The notes under the pieces are model-generated. The model was not told where the DNA came from. It saw nothing but the letters and a program-made list of their open reading frames with translations, and did no database searches. This document shows positions 46,107 through 55,356 of a stretch of DNA of 64,000 nt, piece by piece. Both the position numbers and the translations under genes were made by a program. The stretch's first letter is position 1, and each line of letters starts with the position of its first letter. The stretch is from Sphingomicrobium aestuariivivum (lineage in GTDB: Bacteria; Pseudomonadota; Alphaproteobacteria; Sphingomonadales; Sphingomonadaceae). The stretch spans positions 1,870,501 to 1,934,500 of the forward strand of contig NZ_CP102629.1 of NCBI RefSeq assembly GCF_024721585.1. The letters run 5' to 3'.

Positions 46107-47768
46107 TCATCCTGCGACGCGAGGCTGCGACACGGGCGCGGCGCGGCCCGCGGCGAATGCCTCGCGATAGACGTCGGCGACGACGTCGCACTGGGCTTCC
46201 CAGGTGAAACGCGCCGCAAGTTCGGACCGAGCGGCTTTTCGGATACGCGCGCGTTCCGGCCCGGTCAACGCGGCGAAGCGGGCGATCGCGCCGGCAATCG
46301 ATGCCGCCTCGCCAGGCGCGCAGAAAAGGGCGGCCTCCTTGCTAGCGATATCCTCGAGCGGGGGCAGGGCGGAGAGGAGGCAGGCGGTGTCGTTGGCCAT
46401 CGCCTCGATCGGCTTCAGCGGGGTGACGAGGCGGCAGACCTGCCGGTCCTTGCGGGCGAAGATGCACAGGTCGAAGCGATCGTAGAGCGTGGGGACGTCG
46501 GCAGGAGCAACGCGGCCGTGGAAGGACACCTGCTCCGCGAGGCCGAGCGCGCGTGCCCGCTGTTCGAGCGCCTCGCGCTCCTTGCCGTCACCATAGACAT
46601 CGTAGCGGACGTCCATGCCCTCGCGCGCGAGGATCGCCAGCGCGTCGAGGACGTCGTCGAGCCCCTCATAGGCGACCAGCGAGCCGATATAGCCGAGCCG
46701 CAGCGGCGGGCCGGGGTCGGCATCATCACCCGTGCTGCGGATGCGCTCGCGCGCGATGCTGTTGGGCAGAAGCCGGACATTGTCGCGCGGCCCCTTGGCC
46801 AGCGTGTCGCGCACCTGCGCGTTGATCACGAGCACGCCCTCGGCCTCGGCGAACAGGAATTGCTCGAAGCGCCGCTCCATCTCGAAGCGTTCGGTGTTGC
46901 GCCAGCCGGCGACCTTGCTGTCGGTCGTCTCTTCCCACAGGCCGCGCACCTCGTAGATGAAAGGCAGGCCAATGGCGCGGGCGAGCGCGAGGCCGATGGC
47001 ACCGTTGCGGAAGTTGGACACGCCGTGGACGAGATGGTGGCCGCGGTCGCCTGCCGCCTCGACGAGGCGCGGCAGCGCGGCATCGAGATAGGCGTGGAGG
47101 TCGCCGCGATAGTCGACGGTGCAGTCGAAGCGGTCGAACAGTGTTTCGGCCGCCACCGCATGCGGATCGGCATCGGGGCGGTCCTCGGGAAAGCCCGGAC
47201 GCGTCGCGGGGTGGAGGTCGAAGCGGGCGTCGGCAAGGAGCGCGCGCACCAGCGCATCGCTGCGGCTGGTGTAGCCCGAGGTGATGAAGGGCAGGCTGGT
47301 GGCGGCGAGATAGAGGCTGCGGACCGGCCCTTCGGGGGCGACGCCTTGCACTGCGCGCGGCGCGAGCGGGATGGGCGAACGCCCCTCGCGCAGCGCTTCG
47401 AGCGAGCGCCAGTCGGAGCGCACCCGCCCCGCGAGCAGGGCTTCGTTGTCGGTGAGACGCGCCGCCTCGATGCGATCGAGGAGCCCCGCCGCCCGCTCGA
47501 GCCGTCCGGCATGAAAATGTGCAAAGGCGAGAAACTTGTCCTGGCCTGCGGCAAGAAATTCCGCCTCATGCGCGTCGACCAGGCGACCGGCCGCCGCGGC
47601 ATCGCGATGGCGCAGCGCGCGGATTTCCTGCGCAGCTGCGGCCAGTGCGGGCGACATGCGGGGCGCGCGCTGCCTTCTAGACAGGTAGAATTCGGGCGCG
47701 CGAAGGCGACCGTGGCGCCACAGGTTGCGGGCGCCATCGCGAATTCTCTCTGCAACGGGTTTGGCCAT
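46107..47768 (-). CDS. Glycosyltransferase family 4 protein with extended N-terminus
   Basis: A 553-residue GT-B enzyme. The N-terminal about 130 residues are helical and rich in Ala/Arg (MSPALAAAAQEIRALRHRDAAAAG...), perhaps TPR-like. The GT4 core follows: LPFITSGYTSRSDALVRALL, HHLVHGVSNFRNGAIGLALARA, LRLGYIGSLVAYEGLDDVLDAL and the C-terminal EAMANDTACLLSALPPLEDI. The ATG at 47768 follows TAGGGGTAAGGGG. Third gene of the wecB operon; preceded by 108 bases after wecC. Acceptor unknown. Confidence 0.9.
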   Translation of the reverse strand: MAKPVAERIRDGARNLWRHGRLRAPEFYLSRRQRAPRMSPALAAAAQEIRALRHRDAAAAGRLVDAHEAEFLAAGQDKFLAFAHFHAGRLERAAGLLDRIEAARLTDNEALLAGRVRSDWRSLEALREGRSPIPLAPRAVQGVAPEGPVRSLYLAATSLPFITSGYTSRSDALVRALLADARFDLHPATRPGFPEDRPDADPHAVAAETLFDRFDCTVDYRGDLHAYLDAALPRLVEAAGDRGHHLVHGVSNFRNGAIGLALARAIGLPFIYEVRGLWEETTDSKVAGWRNTERFEMERRFEQFLFAEAEGVLVINAQVRDTLAKGPRDNVRLLPNSIARERIRSTGDDADPGPPLRLGYIGSLVAYEGLDDVLDALAILAREGMDVRYDVYGDGKEREALEQRARALGLAEQVSFHGRVAPADVPTLYDRFDLCIFARKDRQVCRLVTPLKPIEAMANDTACLLSALPPLEDIASKEAALFCAPGEAASIAGAIARFAALTGPERARIRKAARSELAARFTWEAQCDVVADVYREAFAAGRAAPVSQPRVAG

Positions 47769-47876
47769 GCCCCTTACCCCTAGCGCAAGCGTGCAGCACC
47801 CGAGCATGCCATGCCGCCGCACGCAAGGCGCGGCGGGCCCAAGGCATGCGGGGCAGACGCTACCGGCAAACCAGCT

Positions 47877-49217
47877 TCAGGCGATCGCCGCGCTCTTTTC
47901 CGAACGACGCTCTTCATCGACAGGGCGAACGTCGGGGGTCGCCAAAGCGTTGCCACCGAGCACGCCGACGGCGTCGATGACCGCGCCGTGGCGGGCGAGG
48001 AGTCCGGCGTTCCGGTGGAATTCGCGGTGGCCGACGAGCACGACCACGACATCGGCCTCGAGCGCGCGTTCGAGGCTGACGAGCTCGGCATTGTCGAGCC
48101 CCTCGGGCAGTGCCTCGATATTGGGTTCGGCGACCAGCACCGGCGCATCGCTGCGCTCGGCGAGGATCGAGGCGATGCGCTTGGCGGGGCTTTCGCGAAG
48201 GTCGTCGATGTCGGGCTTGAAGGCGAGGCCGAGCGCGGCGATCGTGACCGGCGCGCCATGCTTTGAGGCAGCGGCGTCCTTGGCGGCCGCGGCGACCTTT
48301 TCGAGCACCCATTCGGGCTTGTAATTGTTCACTTCGCGCGCGGTGCGGATGAGGCGCGATTCCGCCGGCGCACCGGCGACGATGAACCACGGGTCGACCG
48401 CGATGCAGTGACCGCCCACGCCCGCGCCGGGCTTGAGGATGTCGACGCGCGGGTGGCGGTTGGCGAGCTCGATCAGCTCCCAGATGTCGATGCCCTGCTT
48501 GTCGCAGATCAGCGACAGCTCGTTGGCAAAGGCGATGTTGACGTCACGGAAGGCGTTCTCGGCCAGCTTGCACATCTCGGCGGCGCGCACGTTGGTGAGG
48601 ATGCAATCGCCCTCGACGAAGGTCTCGTACAATTCCTTGGCGGCGCGGCCGCACGGCTCGGTCATGCCGCCGACGATGCGGTCGTTGGAGATGAGTTCCT
48701 TCATCACCTTGCCCGGCAGCACGCGCTCGGGGCAGTGGGCGATGCGGATGTCGGAGGCGGCGCCCGCCTGCTGCGGGAAGCTGAGGTCGGGGCGTTCCTC
48801 GGCGAGCCAGTCGGCCATCTTCTCGGTGGCACCGACCGGCGAGGTGGATTCGAGGATGACCACGTCACCCTTCTTGAGCACGCTCGCGATCTTGCGGCTG
48901 GCGGCTTCGATATAGCTCAGGTCGGGCTCGTGATCATGGCCCTTGAAGGGGGTCGGCACGGCGATGAGGAAGGCATCGGCGGCACGCGGCTCGAGCGAGG
49001 CGGTGAGCATGCCGTTCTTGACCGCGTCGTGGACGGCGGCATCGAGATCGGGCTCGACGATGTGGATCTCGCCGCGATTGATGGTGTCGACGACGCTCTG
49101 GTGGACATCGATCCCGAGCACCTTGACCCCGTGCTGGGCGAAGACCGCGGCGGTAGGCAGGCCGATATAGCCAAGGCCGACGACGACGATTTCCTTCGAT
49201 GCTTTTCCGTCAGTCAC
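47877..49217 (-). CDS. wecC: UDP-N-acetyl-D-mannosamine dehydrogenase
   Basis: Oxidises UDP-ManNAc to UDP-ManNAcA. About 446 residues. NAD motif IVVVGLGYIGLP near the start, the substrate region AENAFRDVNIAFANELSLIC and the catalytic Cys in GAGVGGHCIAVDPWF. Start: an ATG at 49232 lacks a ribosome site, while GTG at 49217 has GGAG 9 bases upstream, so I use GTG. Its product is a capsule sugar donor. It follows wecB on the minus strand. Confidence 0.93.
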   Translation of the reverse strand: MTDGKASKEIVVVGLGYIGLPTAAVFAQHGVKVLGIDVHQSVVDTINRGEIHIVEPDLDAAVHDAVKNGMLTASLEPRAADAFLIAVPTPFKGHDHEPDLSYIEAASRKIASVLKKGDVVILESTSPVGATEKMADWLAEERPDLSFPQQAGAASDIRIAHCPERVLPGKVMKELISNDRIVGGMTEPCGRAAKELYETFVEGDCILTNVRAAEMCKLAENAFRDVNIAFANELSLICDKQGIDIWELIELANRHPRVDILKPGAGVGGHCIAVDPWFIVAGAPAESRLIRTAREVNNYKPEWVLEKVAAAAKDAAASKHGAPVTIAALGLAFKPDIDDLRESPAKRIASILAERSDAPVLVAEPNIEALPEGLDNAELVSLERALEADVVVVLVGHREFHRNAGLLARHGAVIDAVGVLGGNALATPDVRPVDEERRSEKSAAIA

Positions 49218-49273
49218 AACGAGATACTCCATGAATCATACTGGGGGTGGCCGGGGCCGAATGCGGGCCGCGC

Positions 49274-50395
49274 TTAATCCATTTTGCTAAGCGCTTCAAC
49301 AATTTGCGCCGAGGCGGTGCCGTCGCCATAGGGATTGCGGGCTTCCGACATCTGCCGGTAGACCGCTTCGTCCTCGAGCAGTTCGCGCACGCCAGCGACG
49401 ATCCGGTCCTTGTCGGCGCCGACCAGCCGCGCCGTGCCCGCCGCCACCGCTTCGGGGCGTTCGGTGGTGTCGCGCATCACCAGCACCGGCTTGCCGAGCG
49501 CGGGCGCTTCCTCCTGGATACCGCCGCTGTCGGTGAGGATGAGATGCGCCTGCCGCATCAGCCAGACGAAGGGCAGATATTCGAGCGGCTCGATGAGGTG
49601 GACATTGTCCAGCCCGTTGAGGATGCGCTGCACCGGTGCGCGGACATTGGGGTTGAGGTGCACCGGATAGACGAAGCGGGCCTCGGGGTGCGCGGTGGCG
49701 AGGTCGCGGATCGCCTCGCAGATGGTCTCGAAGCGGTCGCCGAAATTCTCGCGGCGGTGACCGGTGATGAGCACCAGCGGCGCCTCGAGGTCGAGGAAGG
49801 AGAAGCGCTCCCGCATCTCGGCATCGAGCGCGGGCTCCGTGTCGAAGCGCGCGGTCGTCAGCTTGAGCGCGTCGATCACCGTGTTGCCGGTGACGAGGAT
49901 GCGGTCTTCGGGCACACCCTCCTTGAGAAGGTTGTCGCGCGCGGTCGTGGTCGGCGCGAAGTGCAGCCGCGTGAGCGCACCGGTCAGCTTGCGATTGGCC
50001 TCCTCGGGCCAGGGCGAATAGATGTTGCCGGTGCGCAGCCCCGCCTCGACATGGCCGATCGCGACCTGCCGGTAGAAGGCCGCGAGGCTGGCCGAGAAGG
50101 TGGTGGTGGTGTCACCATGGACGAGCACCATGTCGGGTTCGAACTCGGCGAGCACGCCGTCGAGGCCTTCGAGCACCGCACTGGTGATGCCGCCCAGCGT
50201 CTGGCCGGGCTTCATCAGGTCGAGGTCGTAATCGGGCGTGAGTTGGAACAGGTCGAGCACCTGGTCGAGCATCTGCCGGTGCTGCGCGGTCACGCAGAGC
50301 TTTGCCTCGATGCCTTCGGCCTCGCCGAGCTGGAGCACCAACGGTGCCATCTTGATCGCTTCCGGCCTCGTACCGAAAATGGTCAGGATCTTCAT
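49274..50395 (-). CDS. wecB: UDP-N-acetylglucosamine 2-epimerase (non-hydrolysing)
   Basis: Interconverts UDP-GlcNAc and UDP-ManNAc. 373 residues. [14 protein letters not shown] near the start, [66 protein letters not shown] and [17 protein letters not shown] are all diagnostic. GAGG precedes the ATG. First gene of the minus-strand capsule-biosynthesis operon. The divergent region upstream holds palindromes (50467-50519). Confidence 0.96.
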   Translation of the reverse strand: MKILTIFGTRPEAIKMAPLVLQLGEAEGIEAKLCVTAQHRQMLDQVLDLFQLTPDYDLDLMKPGQTLGGITSAVLEGLDGVLAEFEPDMVLVHGDTTTTFSASLAAFYRQVAIGHVEAGLRTGNIYSPWPEEANRKLTGALTRLHFAPTTTARDNLLKEGVPEDRILVTGNTVIDALKLTTARFDTEPALDAEMRERFSFLDLEAPLVLITGHRRENFGDRFETICEAIRDLATAHPEARFVYPVHLNPNVRAPVQRILNGLDNVHLIEPLEYLPFVWLMRQAHLILTDSGGIQEEAPALGKPVLVMRDTTERPEAVAAGTARLVGADKDRIVAGVRELLEDEAVYRQMSEARNPYGDGTASAQIVEALSKMD

Positions 50396-50735
50396 TCATG
50401 TCCTCATGGGTCTGATATGCTCGGCGCGGGCCGCGTTAGTGGAGAAGAACGCGCTTGGCGACCCCCTTAACGCGTTAACGCACCGCCATCCGTCGAATGC
50501 GCCCCGCAATGTCGGATGGACAACATGGAACAATGCCGCCCGTTCAACGCTCCTTCAGCGAAAATCCGGCATATACGCCGCCATCGCGACCTGATAGGGG
50601 GCGCGCAAGGCGGGACGGTCGGGGCCAAAACGGCGACAAACGCGCCCGCCAGCAGTTGCGGACACGGGAATAGGGTCGTAGATTGAGGTTAACGACCTAG
50701 CTTAATTTCCGTTCATTTCGGGGTGTGAGTAAGAA
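50396..50735. other. Divergent intergenic region of the capsule locus (340 bases)
   Basis: No supported gene. It must carry the promoters of wecB (minus) and kpsF (plus). Contains the 12-base palindrome TTAACGCGTTAA (50467-50478), the spaced inverted repeat CCATCCG/CGGATGG (50486-50492, 50513-50519) and TTAA pairs with 9-base spacing at 50689-50705. Less GC-rich near 50680-50735. Confidence 0.55.
50467..50478. promoter_or_regulatory. Perfect palindrome TTAACGCGTTAA
   Basis: A 12-base perfect palindrome 72 bases upstream of wecB and 258 upstream of kpsF. Directly next to a spaced inverted repeat CCATCCG...CGGATGG (50486-50519). Candidate site for coordinated control of the two divergent capsule blocks. 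Confidence 0.4.
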
Positions 50736-51713
50736 ATGAATTTCCTGAGACTGATGGTCAACCAAGAGCACAGCGCCTCGCTGCGCAGTGAAGTGACCGA
50801 GATTTTCGTCCGCGAGGCCGCGGCGATCGACCAATTCTCGCGCGTCGGCGGCGTCGACCAGGTGTGTGATGCGGTCTCGCTGATCCACGGCCGGTCGGGC
50901 TCGATCACTGTCTCGGGCATCGGCAAGAGCGGCCATATCGGTCGCAAGATTGCCGCCACCTTCCGCTCGCTCGGCCGTCGCGCGGTCTTCATGCACGCCG
51001 CCGAGGGCAGCCATGGCGACCTCGGGCTGATCGACCATGAGGGCGTGGTCCTCATCCTGTCGAACAGCGGCGAGACGGCCGAGCTGGCCGACCTCATCGC
51101 CTATTGCCTCAAGTTCGAGATCCCGATGATCGCGGTGACCCGCTCGCGCCTTTCGACGCTCGGCAAGGCGGCGACCATCTGCGTCGACTATGGCGAACTC
51201 GACGAGGTGTGCATCAACGGCCTTGCGCCGACCACCTCGACCACGCTCCAGCTGGCGATCGGGGATGCGCTCGCGGTCGGCCTGTCCAAGCTTGCCGGCA
51301 TCACTGCCGACGATTTCCGCCGCTATCATCCGGGCGGCGAGCTCGGTGCGCATTTGCGCACGGTGGGCGAGGTCATGCGCACGGGGCACGACCTGCCCTT
51401 CGTCGACGCCGCCATGCCGCTGCTCGATGTCACCCTGACGATTGCGGAAAAGGCACTGGGTTGCGCGCTGGTGCGCGACGGCGAGCGCTTCCTCGGCATC
51501 ATCACCGACGGCGACATCCGCCGCAACGCCGCGCGGATCAACGACTTTGCCGCGCGCGACGTGGCCAATGCCGATCCCGTCACGGTGGACGAGGAGCAGA
51601 CGCTCGACCGCGCCGCCGAACATCTCGTCGCGCACAAGGTCTCGGTCGGCCTTGTCACCGACGAGGATGCCCAGCCCATCGGTCTCGTCCACATCCACCA
51701 GTGCGTGCGATAG
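50736..51713 (+). CDS. kpsF: Arabinose-5-phosphate isomerase (KpsF/KdsD)
   Basis: Converts ribulose-5-phosphate to arabinose-5-phosphate, the entry to Kdo. 325 residues: a SIS sugar-isomerase domain (SGIGKSGHIGRKIAATFRSLG, AEGSHGDLGLI, ILSNSGETAELADLI) and a C-terminal pair of CBS domains (IITDGDIRRNAARI). Inside a capsule locus the KpsF name fits; KdsD is the LPS name. First gene of kpsF-kdsB-kdsA-kpsC. Confidence 0.94.
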   Translation: MNFLRLMVNQEHSASLRSEVTEIFVREAAAIDQFSRVGGVDQVCDAVSLIHGRSGSITVSGIGKSGHIGRKIAATFRSLGRRAVFMHAAEGSHGDLGLIDHEGVVLILSNSGETAELADLIAYCLKFEIPMIAVTRSRLSTLGKAATICVDYGELDEVCINGLAPTTSTTLQLAIGDALAVGLSKLAGITADDFRRYHPGGELGAHLRTVGEVMRTGHDLPFVDAAMPLLDVTLTIAEKALGCALVRDGERFLGIITDGDIRRNAARINDFAARDVANADPVTVDEEQTLDRAAEHLVAHKVSVGLVTDEDAQPIGLVHIHQCVR

Positions 51714-51717
51714 ACGC

Positions 51718-52515
51718 TTGAGCGGCCCCGTCATTATCATCCCGGCGCGCTACGCTTCGCAGCGCTTTCCGGGCAAGCCGCTCGCCATGCTCAAGGGCAG
51801 GGACGGCGTCTCCAAGAGCCTCATCCGCAGGAGCTGGGAGGCGGCGATGACCGTTCGCGGCGCGGACGGCGTCTATGTCGCCACCGACGACGAGCGCATC
51901 GCGACCCACGTCCGCGATTTCGGCGGCGAGGTACTGATGACGCCCGCCAATTGCGGCAACGGTACCGAACGCTGCGCGCGTGCGCTCGAGGCGCTGGATG
52001 ACGAGCCCGAGATGGTGGTGAACCTGCAGGGCGATGCCCCGCTCACCCCGCACTGGTTCGTCGAGCCGCTGATGGCGGCGCTGCGCACGCATGACGATGT
52101 CGACATGGTTACCCCCGTGCTGCGCGCCGATGCCGCCCATTATGAGGCGCTGCTCGCGGACCGCCGTGCGGGGCGCGTCGGCGGCACGACGGTGGTCCGC
52201 AACGCCAAGGGGCATGCGCTTTACTTCTCGAAAGAGGTCCTTCCCTTCATCGCTCCCGAAGAGGCGGCGGGCATGGCGCAGCTGCCGGTGTTCCACCATG
52301 TCGGCGTCTATGCCTATCGGCCGGAGGTCCTGCGACGCTATCTCGAATATCCGGTCGGCACGCTTGAACGGCTCGAAGGATTGGAGCAATTGCGCTTCCT
52401 CGAACAGGGGCGCGCGATTCTGTGCGAGGAAGTCGACGCCCGTGGCCGGGTCTTCTGGGAACTCAACAATCCCGAGGACGTCGAACGCATAGAAAGAGCT
52501 TTGGATGTCGCCTGA
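51718..52515 (+). CDS. kdsB: CMP-Kdo synthetase
   Basis: 3-deoxy-manno-octulosonate cytidylyltransferase, activating Kdo as CMP-Kdo. 265 residues from a TTG at 51718, four bases after the kpsF stop. The nucleotide-binding [14 protein letters not shown] is at the start; [20 protein letters not shown] and [30 protein letters not shown] follow. No clear ribosome site; a start inside the upstream frame is not convincing. KpsU is the capsule-type name. Overlaps kdsA by 11 bases. Confidence 0.93.
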   Translation: MSGPVIIIPARYASQRFPGKPLAMLKGRDGVSKSLIRRSWEAAMTVRGADGVYVATDDERIATHVRDFGGEVLMTPANCGNGTERCARALEALDDEPEMVVNLQGDAPLTPHWFVEPLMAALRTHDDVDMVTPVLRADAAHYEALLADRRAGRVGGTTVVRNAKGHALYFSKEVLPFIAPEEAAGMAQLPVFHHVGVYAYRPEVLRRYLEYPVGTLERLEGLEQLRFLEQGRAILCEEVDARGRVFWELNNPEDVERIERALDVA

Positions 52516-53347
52516 ACCCCTTCGCGAAGCCCGTCCCGTCACGATCGGCCAGATCGAGATCGCCAACGACCTGCCGTTCGCGCTGATCGCGGGGCCGTGC
52601 CAGATCGAGAGCCGCGACCATGCCATGAAGATGGCCGAGGGGATTGCCGAGGCCGCGGGCAAGGCGGGTCGCCAGTTCATCTACAAGTCGAGCTACGACA
52701 AGGCCAACCGCTCCTCGATCGACACCGCGCGCGGGATCGGCATGGAGGAGGGTCTGGCCATCCTCGCCGAGGTACGCGAGCAGTTCGGCTGCCCCGTGCT
52801 GACCGACGTCCATGACCCCGCGCAATGCGCGCCCGCGGCGCAGGCTGTCGACGTGCTCCAGATCCCCGCCTTCCTGTGCCGCCAGACCGACCTTCTCGTC
52901 GCCGCGGCGAAGACCGGCGCGGCGATCAACGTCAAGAAGGGCCAGTTCCTGGCGCCGTGGGACATGCGCAATGTCGCCAACAAGATCATCGCCTCGGGCA
53001 ATGATCGCGTGCTGCTGTGCGAACGCGGGGCGAGCTTCGGCTACAACACGCTGGTGAGCGATTTCCGTGCGCTGCCGATCATGGCGCAGACGGGGTGCCC
53101 CGTCGTCTTCGATGCGACCCATTCGGTGCAGCAGCCGGGCGGGCAGGGCACCACCTCGGGCGGGCAGCGCGAATTCGTGCCGACGCTGGCGCGGGCCGCG
53201 GTGGCGGTCGGCTGCGCGGCGCTGTTCATGGAAACCCACGAGGATCCCGACAATGCGCCGTCGGACGGGCCCAACATGGTGCCGCTGTCCGAACTGCAGG
53301 AACTGCTCGAGCGGCTCGGCCGGATCGAGGTGGCCGCCGCCGCCTGA
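52505..53347 (+). CDS. kdsA: Kdo-8-phosphate synthase
   Basis: 2-dehydro-3-deoxyphosphooctonate aldolase; condenses PEP with arabinose-5-phosphate. 280 residues. [66 protein letters not shown] region ([14 protein letters not shown]) and [12 protein letters not shown] are diagnostic. Overlaps kdsB by 11 bases. With kpsF and kdsB this gives all but the KdsC phosphatase of the CMP-Kdo pathway. Confidence 0.96.
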   Translation: MSPEPLREARPVTIGQIEIANDLPFALIAGPCQIESRDHAMKMAEGIAEAAGKAGRQFIYKSSYDKANRSSIDTARGIGMEEGLAILAEVREQFGCPVLTDVHDPAQCAPAAQAVDVLQIPAFLCRQTDLLVAAAKTGAAINVKKGQFLAPWDMRNVANKIIASGNDRVLLCERGASFGYNTLVSDFRALPIMAQTGCPVVFDATHSVQQPGGQGTTSGGQREFVPTLARAAVAVGCAALFMETHEDPDNAPSDGPNMVPLSELQELLERLGRIEVAAAA

Positions 53348-53364
53348 TCGCGCTACGCGACACC

Positions 53365-55356
53365 ATGGCCAGCGTGAAAGACCCTGACGAACGCATCGTC
53401 CTCGCGCCCTCGAGCGGGCTCCGGCGCGACCCGTCGGTTGCCGGCCTCATGGGCACGCGCGTGCGCTCCATCTGGTTCACAAGGCCCCGCGAGGGGCGCA
53501 CCGTGCTCGGCTGGGGGCGCAAGCGCTCGGGGCGGCGCGCCGAGAAGATGGCGCGGCGCTCGGGCGCCGACCTCCTGCTGCTCGAGGACGGGTTTCTCCG
53601 TTCGGTCGGGCGCAGCGACCAGCGCATCGGCATCAATATCGATACGGGCGGCATCTATTATGACGCGCGTTCGGACAGCCGCCTGTTCGACCTGATCCAC
53701 CGCGGGGTGGACGAGGCACAGGCGACGAGGGCGCGGGCCATCGCGGCGACATGGCGCGACCTCGGCCTGTCCAAATATAATGATGCGCGCCCGCCGCGCT
53801 TCGACCTGCCCGAGGATTATGTGCTGGTCATCGACCAGGTGCGCAACGACCAGTCGATCTCGGGCGGGCTGGCGGGACCCGCCGACTTTGCCGCGATGCT
53901 CGAGGCGGCGCTGCGCGAGCACCCGACCTCGACCATCCTCGTCAAGCTCCACCCCGATGCGCTGAACGATCCGTCCAAGCGGCATTTCGATATCGATGCG
54001 CTGGCGGCGCGCGAGCGGGTGCTTGCCGTCACCGAACCCTGTCATATCGCGCCGCTCATCGAAAAGGCCCGCGCCGTCTATACGGTGACCAGCCAGGTCG
54101 GCTTCGAGGCGCTGATGTGGGGGCGGCCGGTGCGCTGCTTCGGCATGCCCTTTTATGCCGGCCGCGGCCTGACCGATGACGCCATGCCCGCGCCCGAGGG
54201 GCGCGGGGCCGCCAGCCTCGAGGCGGTCATCCATGCCGCCCTCGTCGACTATCCGCGCTACTGGCACCCGGTACGTGGCGAGGAGTGCGAGGTCGAGGCG
54301 GCGATGGCGCATATCGGATTGAACCGCGCGCTCCGGCAGGCGCTACCGCCGCTTGTCCATGCGGCCCATTTCAGTCCGTGGAAGCGCCCATTTATCCGCC
54401 AGTTCCTGTCGGGCTCGAAGGTCGACTTCCTTGCCGAGGGCGAAGACGCACCCGAGGGCGCGACGCTGGTGCAATGGGGCCGCCGTCCCCGCCCCGAGGG
54501 GCGCGACGATCTCGACTGCCGCTGGCTCGAGGACGGCTTCCTGCGCTCGGTCGGCCTCGGCGCCGATCTCATCCGCCCCTTGAGCCTCGTGCTCGACGGG
54601 CCGGGTATCTATTATGATGCGACCCAGCCGTCGGGGCTCGAGACCTATCTCGCGACGCACGACTTCACCGATGCCGAGCGGGCGCGCGCGAAGGCCTTGC
54701 GCGAGCGGATCGTCGCCATGCGATTGTCCAAATATAATCTCGCCGGTGAAGGCTGGGTGCGGCCCGAAACCGACAAGCCCGTGCTGCTCGTCGTCGGGCA
54801 GGTGGCGAGCGATGCCTCGATCGACCGTGGGTCGCCCGAGCTGCGCACCAGCGGTGCGCTGTTGAAGCGCGTTCGCGAGCTCAATCCGCAGGCGCATATC
54901 CTCTACAAGCCGCATCCCGATGTGGTCGCCAGGCTGCGCGATGCCGGCGCCGACGACGAGGAAGCAGCGGTGCTCGCCGACGAAGTGCTGGTCGATGTCG
55001 ACCCGGTCGCGCTGATCGAAGCGGTCGACGAGGTGCATGTGATGACCTCGCTGATGGGGTTCGAGGCGCTGCTGCGCGGCCGGAAGGTTACCTGTTACGG
55101 CTTGCCCTTCTATGCCGGCTGGGGGCTGACCGAGGACCGGCTATCGTGCGAGCGGCGCGGGCGCAAGCTGGCGCTCGACGAGCTCGTCCACGGCGCGCTC
55201 ATCGCCTATCCGCGTTACTTCAGCCAGCGCGCGGAGGCCTTTGCCGCGCCCGAGGATATCCTCGATGAACTGACGCAGCCGGGTCGGAGCGCGAAGGCGA
55301 CGGGTTGGCGCAAGCTGTTGCGCCCGCTGTTCCGGATGGTCAGGCCGAAGGGATAG
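53365..55356 (+). CDS. kpsC: Capsular polysaccharide Kdo transferase KpsC
   Basis: Builds the poly-Kdo linker on a lipid anchor for ABC-exported capsules. 663 residues made of two similar halves: EDGFLRS at 74-80 and 389-395, each followed by G-GIYYD, and FGMPFYAGRGLTDD versus YGLPFYAGWGLTED. The two modules are the two Kdo transferase domains known in KpsC. The ATG at 53365 is used, since homology begins there. Fourth gene of the Kdo block. Overlaps the convergent kpsS by 17 bases. Confidence 0.95.
   Translation: MASVKDPDERIVLAPSSGLRRDPSVAGLMGTRVRSIWFTRPREGRTVLGWGRKRSGRRAEKMARRSGADLLLLEDGFLRSVGRSDQRIGINIDTGGIYYDARSDSRLFDLIHRGVDEAQATRARAIAATWRDLGLSKYNDARPPRFDLPEDYVLVIDQVRNDQSISGGLAGPADFAAMLEAALREHPTSTILVKLHPDALNDPSKRHFDIDALAARERVLAVTEPCHIAPLIEKARAVYTVTSQVGFEALMWGRPVRCFGMPFYAGRGLTDDAMPAPEGRGAASLEAVIHAALVDYPRYWHPVRGEECEVEAAMAHIGLNRALRQALPPLVHAAHFSPWKRPFIRQFLSGSKVDFLAEGEDAPEGATLVQWGRRPRPEGRDDLDCRWLEDGFLRSVGLGADLIRPLSLVLDGPGIYYDATQPSGLETYLATHDFTDAERARAKALRERIVAMRLSKYNLAGEGWVRPETDKPVLLVVGQVASDASIDRGSPELRTSGALLKRVRELNPQAHILYKPHPDVVARLRDAGADDEEAAVLADEVLVDVDPVALIEAVDEVHVMTSLMGFEALLRGRKVTCYGLPFYAGWGLTEDRLSCERRGRKLALDELVHGALIAYPRYFSQRAEAFAAPEDILDELTQPGRSAKATGWRKLLRPLFRMVRPKG

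Noticed and set aside
50542-50556. Alphaproteobacterial SOS box GTTC-N7-GTTC
   Set aside because: The second half reads CTTC, and no SOS-type gene follows.
50689-50705. TTAA...TTAA pair before kpsF as a CtrA site
   Set aside because: Spacing is 9 bases, outside the CtrA consensus.
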